64,000 nt of DNA. Origin: Arenibacter nanhaiticus. Its GTDB lineage: Bacteria; Bacteroidota; Bacteroidia; Flavobacteriales; Flavobacteriaceae. Location: the NCBI RefSeq assembly GCF_900141935.1, contig NZ_FQYX01000013.1:40152-104151 (forward strand), read 5' to 3'. Positions 58,301 through 64,000 of this stretch are shown piece by piece. The stretch's first letter is position 1, and every line of letters starts with the position of its first letter. The notes beneath the pieces are model-generated. The model had not been told where the DNA came from, did no database searches, and saw only the letters and a list, made by a program, of their open reading frames with translations. The position numbers and the translations under genes were made by a program.

Positions 58301-58632
58301 TGTTTAACGCTATTATAAAAAGCTTCCCTTTGCATGAATCAAACTTCTTAAAAGAAGGTGTTCTACAAATATATATATACTGTCCTGATAATTTCTTTAA
58401 CCACAGTAGTAAGGGTCGTATACTATCAGATCTTTCCTTCTTTTTCACCTCCTCATCCTCACCTAAAAGCAGACCAATGGCAGACTTGATTTTTAGAATA
58501 TACAAAGAGATTCTTTACGGCTTGTATTTCCCTATGCCCCTAGGAGATAGAATCATTTACCATCCCTTAATGTATTTGGTATGATCCTCTTTTTTGTCTT
58601 TAAATAGCCCCATAATCTTCTAACAAATATAC
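58301..58632. other. intergenic region between lacI-type gene and operator
   Basis: A 94-codon frame on the plus strand (58300-58584) overlaps the repressor start and has no protein-like features, so it is not called. The region should hold the promoter of the lacI-HTCS unit near 58301-58370. No other structure is evident. Confidence 0.4.
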
Positions 58633-58668
58633 AATTATCAAAATACAATCGATTGTATTTTGATAATT
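58633..58668. promoter_or_regulatory. perfect 36-bp palindrome, putative LacI-family operator
   Basis: Each 18-base half is the exact reverse complement of the other; the core is ATACAATCGATTGTAT with the central CG typical of LacI-family operators. The right half contains the TTG of the kduI promoter, so bound repressor would block RNA polymerase. Confidence 0.8.
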
Positions 58669-58681
58669 ATTATTACATTTA
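58653..58681 (+). promoter_or_regulatory. promoter of kduI-kduD-DUF4861
   Basis: TTG at 58653-58655, an 18-base spacer, and TACATTTA at 58674-58681. This fits the flavobacterial TTG-N17-23-TAnnTTTG rule except for the last base. The implied start near 58688 leaves a leader of about 60 bases before the kduI ATG at 58750. Confidence 0.65.
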
Positions 58682-58749
58682 CATCAAATGAAAAGGAAAA
58701 ACCTGTTCTAAGACACCTCTTAAAAATCAATAATCAAACATATATAATC

Positions 58750-59592
58750 ATGAAAAATCAATTCCAAGTAAGATATGCCTGCTCTCCTAGAGAGACAAAA
58801 GAACTAACCACAGAAGGGTTACGAAAGGAATTTTTAATTCAAAATTTAATGGAGGCCGATACCGTAAATTTAGTTTACACCCATTTTGACAGATATATAG
58901 TAGGCGGTGCGGTCCCGGTTACGACCTCCCTAAAATTAACCACCATAGCCCCATTAAAATCCGATTATTTTTTAGAGAGAAGAGAGCTCGGTATTATCAA
59001 TGTTGGCGGTGCCGGCAGTGTTACGGTAAATGGCGAAAAGTATCCATTGGCCTATAAGGAAGCCCTTTATATAGGCAGGGAGAACAAAGATGTGGTATTC
59101 TCTAGCGACAATGCAAAAACCCCGGCCATGTTTTATTTAAATTCTACACCGGCACACAAGGTACTGCCTACCAAAAAAATCAGTCAGGGCGATGCGGAGG
59201 TAGTAGAACTCGGTGCTATGGAAACTGCCAACGCCCGAACCATTAGGAAATTAATTGTGAACAGCGTGGTAGAAACCTGCCAAGTACAAATGGGAATGAC
59301 CGAATTAAAAACCGGCAGTGTTTGGAACACTATGCCTGCCCATGTTCACGACAGAAGGATGGAAGTTTACTTTTACTTTGAAATCCCCCAAGATCAGGCC
59401 GTTTGTCATTTTATGGGACAACCACAAGAGACCAGACATATATGGATGGGCAATAATGAAGCTGTAATCTCACCGCCATGGTCTATTCATTCGGGTTCAG
59501 GAACCAGCAACTATACGTTTATCTGGGGAATGGCCGGAGAAAACTTAGACTATAGCGATATGGACCATTGCAAAATAACCGATTTAAAATAA
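58750..59592 (+). CDS. kduI: 5-dehydro-4-deoxy-D-glucuronate isomerase KduI
   Basis: Isomerises 4-deoxy-5-keto-uronate (from GH88 cleavage) to 2,5-diketo-3-deoxygluconate in the cytoplasm. From MKNQFQVRYACSPRE it has 280 residues, the family length. The zinc ligands are all present: His198, His200 and Glu205 in PAHVHDRRMEVY, and His247 in PPWSIHSGSG. The frame is open from an ATG at 58660, but that lies inside the operator and upstream of the predicted transcription start, so 58750 is chosen. First gene of the plus-strand catabolic operon. Confidence 0.97.
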   Translation: MKNQFQVRYACSPRETKELTTEGLRKEFLIQNLMEADTVNLVYTHFDRYIVGGAVPVTTSLKLTTIAPLKSDYFLERRELGIINVGGAGSVTVNGEKYPLAYKEALYIGRENKDVVFSSDNAKTPAMFYLNSTPAHKVLPTKKISQGDAEVVELGAMETANARTIRKLIVNSVVETCQVQMGMTELKTGSVWNTMPAHVHDRRMEVYFYFEIPQDQAVCHFMGQPQETRHIWMGNNEAVISPPWSIHSGSGTSNYTFIWGMAGENLDYSDMDHCKITDLK

Positions 59593-59610
59593 CCTTTTAA
59601 CCCCATCACG

Positions 59611-60405
59611 ATGTCTACAAAATTATTTGATTTATCAGGAAAAACTGCCCTTATTACCGGTGCCACCCATGGCCTAGGTATGGCTATGGCCATAGGGCTG
59701 GGCAAAGCCGGCGCTACCTTAATTATCAACGGTGCTTCTTCCCAAAAAAAATTAAACAATGCCCTGGCAGAATACAAGGCTTTGGGATTAAAGGCACATG
59801 CTTACCTTTTTGATGTAACCGACGAAAAGCAAGTCATAGAAAATATCGCTAAAATTGAAAAGGAGGTCGGCCAAATCGATATTTTAGTAAATAATGCCGG
59901 TATTATAAAAAGAACTCCTTTGGAAGATATGGAGGTTGTCGATTTTGAACAAGTGATCAAGGTCGATTTAGTGAGTCCTTTCATTGTTTCCAAGCATGTT
60001 GTCAAGGGTATGATCGCCAGAAAAGAGGGCAAAATTATTAACATCTGCTCTATGATGACCGAATTAGGCCGTAACACGGTTGGCGCTTATGCTGCTGCCA
60101 AAGGCGGCCTAAAAATGTTGACCAAAAACATGGCCACCGAATGGGCCAAGCACAATATCCAGGTCAACGGTATTGGTCCAGGCTACTTTGCTACCAGCCA
60201 AACAGCTCCCATACGTGTCGACGGGCACCCTTTTAATGATTTTATAGTGGGCAGGACGCCTGCCGGACGCTGGGGAGATCCCGACGATTTACAGGGAGCA
60301 GCCATTTTCTTAAGCGCTAAGGCCAGCAACTTTGTCAACGGACAAATCATTTATGTGGACGGCGGAATTTTGGCCACTATAGGAAAACCATCCAACGAGT
60401 CTTAA
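59611..60405 (+). CDS. kduD: 2-dehydro-3-deoxy-D-gluconate 5-dehydrogenase KduD (SDR family)
   Basis: NAD(P)H-dependent reduction of 2,5-diketo-3-deoxygluconate to 2-keto-3-deoxygluconate (KDG). The 264-residue short-chain dehydrogenase has TGATHGLGMAMA (about 14-25), NNAG near 91, and the catalytic Ser147, Tyr160 and Lys164 (YAAAKGG). The VNGIGPGYFAT and NGQIIYVDGGILATI segments are typical of KduD. It lies 18 bases after kduI. The next enzymes, KDG kinase and KDPG aldolase, are not in this window. Confidence 0.95.
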   Translation: MSTKLFDLSGKTALITGATHGLGMAMAIGLGKAGATLIINGASSQKKLNNALAEYKALGLKAHAYLFDVTDEKQVIENIAKIEKEVGQIDILVNNAGIIKRTPLEDMEVVDFEQVIKVDLVSPFIVSKHVVKGMIARKEGKIINICSMMTELGRNTVGAYAAAKGGLKMLTKNMATEWAKHNIQVNGIGPGYFATSQTAPIRVDGHPFNDFIVGRTPAGRWGDPDDLQGAAIFLSAKASNFVNGQIIYVDGGILATIGKPSNES

Positions 60406-60424
60406 CTCCTCTAAACCGGAAACC

Positions 60425-61600
60425 ATGAACACTCTTAAAACCTTAGGGATATTAGCCGGCATTAGCTTGCTGACCGCTTGTTCCGAACCAAAAAAAGAAA
60501 CTACCATTCTTGTTACAAACAAACTCGATAAAGAAAGGACTTTCGAAACAGTAAGCGTAACAAAAGATTTCTTAAAGGTCGATGATTTGACGGGACTGGG
60601 CATTCGCGAATTAAAATCGGGAACACTTCTAGTCACACAAAGCGTAGACAATGATGGGGACGGTATTTTGGACGAACTATTGTTTCAACCTACCATCGCT
60701 CCTAATTCCGAACAGAAATATGAAATAGTCCCTATTGACAAGGAGGCGCAACCAACGGCTCCCGAGTATTGTTATTCGCGTTTTGTACCAGAGCGCACCG
60801 ATGATTATACCTGGGAAAACAACAGGGTTGCCTTTAGGGTCTATGGGCCAACGGCTCAAAAAATGATCGAAGACAAAGTTCCTGGAGGAACCTTATCCAG
60901 CGGGGTCGATGCTTGGTTAAAAAAAGTTGAATACCCCATTATTAACAAATGGTACAAAGAAACCTTGGACGGAACCGGAAATTACCATGAGGACACTGGG
61001 GAAGGCCTCGATGATTTTCACGTAGGGGTCAGTAGAGGTGTCGGCGGAATGGCCGTAAGACAAGATACCGCATACCACCTGTCCAAAAATTACACCACAT
61101 GGCGTACTATTACCACAGGCCCCATCCGTACTAGTTTTTATTTAGAATATGAAAATTGGGATGCAGGAGGAAAACTTATAAAAGAATCGAAAATCATTAG
61201 CTTAGACTTGGGAAACAACTTTTCAAAATTTGACGTTTCCCTAGAAGGAAGCAATGAAGTTTCGGCCGGACTCACATTACATGAAAAAGATGGTGAAGTT
61301 ACTGGAAACCCTGATAAAGGTTGGGTGAGCTATTGGCAGCCACACGGCGATTCCGAACTTGGAACCGCCATAGTTGCCCCTAAAAGTACTTTTATCGGTT
61401 TTGAGAAGTACGATATCGAGACCAAGGATCTAAGCAACGCCTACGCTCATTTAAAGGTAGAAAACAACAAGACGGTGTACTATGCCGGATTTGGATGGAA
61501 AGAAAGCGGACAGTTCAGTTCTCAACAAGAATGGGAAGCTTATTTGGACGAGTTTTCGACAAAGATCAATAATCCTTTAGTCGTTACGCTAACACCCTAA
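60425..61600 (+). CDS. DUF4861 lipoprotein, function unknown
   Basis: A 391-residue lipoprotein (signal LAGISLLTAC, Cys20). It matches what I know as the DUF4861 family, found in uronate-degrading loci of Bacteroidota: DGDGILDELLFQPTIAPNSEQKYEI early, then YCYSRFVPERTDDYTWENNRVAFRVYGP and a conserved centre GEGLDDFHVGVSRGVGGMAV. The beta-rich sequence with conserved His, Asp and Arg suggests a carbohydrate-active fold, but no activity is established to my knowledge. It lies 19 bases after kduD, so it is under the same LacI operator, yet it is exported while KduI and KduD are cytoplasmic. Confidence 0.85.
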   Translation: MNTLKTLGILAGISLLTACSEPKKETTILVTNKLDKERTFETVSVTKDFLKVDDLTGLGIRELKSGTLLVTQSVDNDGDGILDELLFQPTIAPNSEQKYEIVPIDKEAQPTAPEYCYSRFVPERTDDYTWENNRVAFRVYGPTAQKMIEDKVPGGTLSSGVDAWLKKVEYPIINKWYKETLDGTGNYHEDTGEGLDDFHVGVSRGVGGMAVRQDTAYHLSKNYTTWRTITTGPIRTSFYLEYENWDAGGKLIKESKIISLDLGNNFSKFDVSLEGSNEVSAGLTLHEKDGEVTGNPDKGWVSYWQPHGDSELGTAIVAPKSTFIGFEKYDIETKDLSNAYAHLKVENNKTVYYAGFGWKESGQFSSQQEWEAYLDEFSTKINNPLVVTLTP

Positions 61601-61629
61601 GAAACGCCCCTTTTCATATACAAAATACT

Positions 61630-61673
61630 GCAATACCCCAATTCATACACATGTCTTGGGGTATTGCTTTTTT
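61630..61673 (+). terminator. terminator of the kduI operon
   Basis: GCAATACCCCAA / TTGGGGTATTGC 12-bp perfect stem, 14-base loop, six T's; 30 bases after the DUF4861 stop. It marks the right border of the PUL. Confidence 0.9.
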
Positions 61674-61805
61674 AGGAGTATTTTTTTTGTTCTCTCCGTT
61701 TCTCTACAGCCATTTATCGGCTTTAATTTCGTATTTTTAAGCAACCAATATTCCCCTGAAATAGGGAATGAAAACTTCATGTTACCATTTTTAAACTGAT
61801 GAGAT

Positions 61806-63347
61806 ATGACCTTGGAAAAACTAGAAAAGGAACTCGAAAAAATTCATGATCAACTCCTAAAACAAGAACCTGTTGCCAATGCTATTGCTTCTTCCGTGCA
61901 CCCTGAATATAGGGCAAGCGCCAAAAACTTATACCGCTATTTACAATTGCGAAATACAGATATTAGGGCTATCCAAGATGGCTTAGCAGAACTTGGCATA
62001 TCTTCTTTGGGAAGTGGTGCCGGTTACGTCTATGAAAATATTTCCAGTGCCCTTAAGCTTGTAAAAGTACTCAACAACAAAACCTGGGAGAAAAACAAGG
62101 ATATTGAATCCATCGGCTTTACTGGCAGTAAAAAGTTATTGGTTCAACATGCCAATATGCTTTTTAAAACCACTAGTAAAGTTCACGATACGGAAATTAT
62201 GGTGACCATGCCCGATGAAGCCGCAACAGATAAAAAGCTGATCCGAAAACTGCGAAAGGCAGGCATGGGGATCGCCCGTATAAATCTTAGCCATGGCAAG
62301 GAGAAATTGTGGACAAAGATCCTTAAAAAGTCGCACAGTGTTGCCCAAGAAATTCAACAACCCATAAAGATCTATATGGATCTTCCCGGCCCAAAAATTA
62401 GGGTCGCCAATATTTACATCAAAAAAGAGGATGACACCTCGTTTTCGGCCACTCCATTTATACCCATCGCTAAAAAATCCCAATTGTTGTTGGTAAAAAA
62501 CAACTCCCCTTACCTCTCCAAAGGTAAAAAGAAGGAAAAAACCCCTTCGGACATTCCCTTGATTGAAGTAAGTATTCCTCAAATCATAGATAATTTAAAG
62601 GTCGGACAGCAGGTATTTTTTGATGATGGCGCTATAGAAGCCAAGGTGCTCTCCTTAGGCAACAACACGGCCTCTTTGGTCATTAAAAATGCTTATAAGA
62701 AAAAATTACGCACTGAAAAAGGCATTAATCTACCCAATACGCAATTAGATCTGCCATCACTGACCAAGGAAGATCTTTCGCTCTTGCCGTTTATTACCTC
62801 ACATGCCGATCTAATGGGCTATTCTTTTGTCAGCAATGCAGAAGATGTATCTATGCTTTACAAGGAATTACAAACCCTAGGCGATACCGATACGGGGATT
62901 GTTTTTAAGATAGAGAACAAGGAGGCTTTTGAGAATTTACCGGCGATTCTTTTTAGGGCCATGAAAAGACCTAATATTGGCGTGATGATAGCCCGAGGGG
63001 ATTTAGCTGTAGAGATAGGCTTTGAACGTATTTCAGAGGTGCAAAATGAAATCTTATGGCTATGCGAGGCTGCCCAGATACCGGTAGTATGGGCTACCCA
63101 AGTGCTCGATCATATGGCAAAAAAGGGAATGGCGACCAGGGCCGAAATCTCGGATGCCACCATCAGCGCACAGGCAGAATGTGTGATGCTCAACAAAGGT
63201 CCTTATATCGTAGAAGCCACCAAAACCTTAAAGAATGTGCTTTTGCGGATGGAAGCCCATTCACAGAAATCAAAGAATACCCTAAGAGCGCTTAAAGTTG
63301 CGAAAAAAGGACTGAGGAATATCCACAAGGAATTTACTAAAAAATAG
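61806..63347 (+). CDS. pyruvate kinase-like protein with N-terminal extension and no C-terminal domain
   Basis: The 513 residues contain a pyruvate kinase barrel from about 130 to 480: ARINLSHG (about 158-165), IYMDLPGPKIR (about 191-201), VFKIEN with the catalytic Lys (near 365), GVMIARGDLAVEIG (about 390-403) and TRAEISDATIS. Differences from ordinary pyruvate kinase are a helical 120-residue N-terminal extension with a conserved-looking SSLGSGAGYVYENIS segment, MLNKGPYI where MLSGETA is usual, and no allosteric C-terminal domain. It may make pyruvate and ATP from phosphoenolpyruvate or have another role. It is monocistronic, outside the kdu terminator. Confidence 0.8.
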   Translation: MTLEKLEKELEKIHDQLLKQEPVANAIASSVHPEYRASAKNLYRYLQLRNTDIRAIQDGLAELGISSLGSGAGYVYENISSALKLVKVLNNKTWEKNKDIESIGFTGSKKLLVQHANMLFKTTSKVHDTEIMVTMPDEAATDKKLIRKLRKAGMGIARINLSHGKEKLWTKILKKSHSVAQEIQQPIKIYMDLPGPKIRVANIYIKKEDDTSFSATPFIPIAKKSQLLLVKNNSPYLSKGKKKEKTPSDIPLIEVSIPQIIDNLKVGQQVFFDDGAIEAKVLSLGNNTASLVIKNAYKKKLRTEKGINLPNTQLDLPSLTKEDLSLLPFITSHADLMGYSFVSNAEDVSMLYKELQTLGDTDTGIVFKIENKEAFENLPAILFRAMKRPNIGVMIARGDLAVEIGFERISEVQNEILWLCEAAQIPVVWATQVLDHMAKKGMATRAEISDATISAQAECVMLNKGPYIVEATKTLKNVLLRMEAHSQKSKNTLRALKVAKKGLRNIHKEFTKK

Positions 63348-63358
63348 CACGATTATTG

Positions 63359-63447
63359 GGGCGTTCCCCTAGCGGGTCGCGCTTTCCGCTGTATCTTTTT
63401 TAACCGGCCCAGCCGTTAAAAAAGGATGCCGCTGCAATCCCTAACGC
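63359..63447 (-). repeat. diverged copy E of the dispersed repeat (89 bp)
   Basis: On the minus strand it begins GCGTTAGGGATTGCAGCGG and ends GGGGAACGCCC, sharing the ends, GCGGCATCC and GATACAGC with copies A-D. The centre is replaced by a different, longer hairpin (TTTTTTAAC / GTTAAAAAA arms with inner GGC/GCC). It sits between the convergent pyruvate kinase-like and rpsT genes. Confidence 0.8.
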
Positions 63448-63543
63448 GAGAATCAACCAATACCCGTCAAGGAAGTACATGTAAAAAGAAAAAAGACCCG
63501 CTATCAACCCTAGAACTTGCTACTACAAGATAGGAATCATTAA

Positions 63544-63580
63544 AAATAAAAAAAGGCTGTCTACGATAGACAGCCTTTTA
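63544..63580 (-). terminator. terminator of rpsT (possibly bidirectional)
   Basis: Perfect 13-bp stem AAAAGGCTGTCTA / TAGACAGCCTTTT (63551-63563 and 63567-63579) with loop CGA, and seven T's on the minus-strand side. Confidence 0.9.
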
Positions 63581-63603
63581 TTATAATATATTTTGATTAA
63601 AGC

Positions 63604-63855
63604 CTATAGCGATGCTACTTGCTTAGTAAGCTTGCTTTTTAAGTTTGCAGCTTTGTTATTATGGATAATGTTACGCTTTGCTAACCTATCGATCATGCTA
63701 AACACACTTGGCAATAAAGTCTCAGCAGCCTTCTTATCTTCCTCAGCACGCAATCTTTTTATCGCGTTACGAGTCGTTTTGTGCTGATATCTGTTACGCA
63801 AACGCACTTCTTCGTTTCTTCTAATCCTCTTTAATGCTGACTTATGATTTGCCAT
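63604..63855 (-). CDS. rpsT: 30S ribosomal protein S20
   Basis: Small, basic, helical protein that binds the 5' domain of 16S rRNA. The 83 residues begin MANHKSALKRIRRNEEVRLR and contain RNRYQHKTTRNAIKRL and MIDRLAKRNIIHNNKAANLKS, the S20 signature regions. A TATATTTA box on the minus strand (63902-63895) may be its -7 element. The tRNA gene lies 52 bases upstream on the same strand, so processing from a common transcript is also possible. Confidence 0.96.
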   Translation of the reverse strand: MANHKSALKRIRRNEEVRLRNRYQHKTTRNAIKRLRAEEDKKAAETLLPSVFSMIDRLAKRNIIHNNKAANLKSKLTKQVASL

Positions 63856-63907
63856 TTCTATTTAATTTTGTTTTTTTTAATCGAGATAAACTCCTAAATA
63901 TACTATG

Positions 63908-63979
63908 TAGTCCGTAGGGGAATCGAACCCCTGTTACCAGGATGAAAACCTGGCGTCCTAACCCCTAGACGAACGGACC
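63908..63979 (-). tRNA. tRNA-Glu (anticodon UUC)
   Basis: Read on the minus strand: acceptor GGTCCGT pairs with ACGGACT (one G-U pair), D arm TCTAGGGGTTAGGA, anticodon arm CCAGG-TTTTCAT-CCTGG with anticodon TTC, T arm AGGGG-TTCGATT-CCCCT, discriminator A. 72 bases; CCA is not encoded. Confidence 0.96.
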
Positions 63980-64000
63980 ATTAATTGATTTTGAGAACGT

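Noticed and set aside
58300..58584. 94-codon plus-strand frame upstream of the kdu operator
   Set aside because: Overlaps the regulator start, has low-complexity Ser/Phe composition and no promoter or neighbour logic; probably chance in AT-rich DNA.
58660..58749. N-terminal extension of KduI from an earlier ATG
   Set aside because: The ATG lies inside the 36-bp palindrome and before the predicted transcription start; family alignment begins at 58750.
26244..61600. Alginate, ulvan or heparin as the main PUL substrate
   Set aside because: No PL6/7/17, PL24/25/28/40 or PL12/13/21-type gene is recognisable; the PL8 tetrad with GH88 and sulfatases fits galactosaminoglycans or hyaluronan best. 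Heparin use is not formally excluded.
1..64000. CRISPR arrays, insertion sequences, prophage or integrase genes
   Set aside because: Searched for by eye: no direct-repeat/spacer arrays and no transposase, integrase or phage proteins among the frames. The only repeats are the dispersed 80-89-bp elements.

Overview
The window looks like chromosomal DNA of a marine member of the Flavobacteriaceae (Bacteroidota). Evidence: AT-rich sequence, TAnnTTTG-type -7 promoter boxes, a short primary sigma factor without region 1.1, the type IX secretion protein PorT beside a lipoprotein TamA homologue (TamL type), SusC/SusD pairs, a hybrid two-component regulator, and a flavobacterial type of short intergenic repeat. 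No species is claimed.

Left part (1-26170) is housekeeping: the 3' part of pruA, a possible 42-residue ORF, rsmG, a fatty acid desaturase and an aminotransferase, trkA-trkH, menG-porT, a SpoU methyltransferase, tamL, fbaA-accD, rpsO, pnp, rpoD, trmL, an FKBP lipoprotein, a radical SAM protein, a DEAD-box helicase, rpe and a YpdA-like reductase. Right edge (61806-63979) holds an unusual pyruvate kinase-like gene, rpsT and tRNA-Glu(UUC).

Between them (26244-61600) is one polysaccharide utilisation locus (PUL) of about 35 kb, most likely for chondroitin/dermatan sulfate or hyaluronan. It encodes a PL8 lyase of the chondroitinase ABC type with a complete catalytic tetrad, a beta-helix protein that may be a second lyase, three formylglycine sulfatases, a GH88 unsaturated glucuronyl hydrolase, two SusC/SusD pairs, a DUF5017-type lipoprotein, a large FG-GAP/UnbV lipoprotein and an unrecognised lipoprotein. 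On the plus strand kduI, kduD and a DUF4861 gene follow. Inferred flow: surface binding and lyase cleavage, desulfation, GH88 cleavage of unsaturated disaccharides, then KduI/KduD conversion of the unsaturated uronate to 2-keto-3-deoxygluconate. The later steps (KDG kinase, KDPG aldolase), a sugar symporter and the sulfatase-maturing enzyme are not here.

Two layers of regulation can be read. A LacI repressor gene and an AraC-output hybrid two-component (HTCS) gene lie in tandem. A perfect 36-bp palindrome overlaps the -33 element before kduI, as expected of the LacI operator. Both susC genes carry the same architecture: 10-bp direct repeats 22 bp apart, then 31 bp, then a -7 box, as expected of the HTCS target. 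One copy has a run of nine G between its repeats. A possible mutually exclusive hairpin lies between susD2 and the FG-GAP gene.

Five copies of a dispersed structured intergenic repeat (four nearly identical 80-mers and one diverged 89-mer) occur across the window and belong to no annotated gene.
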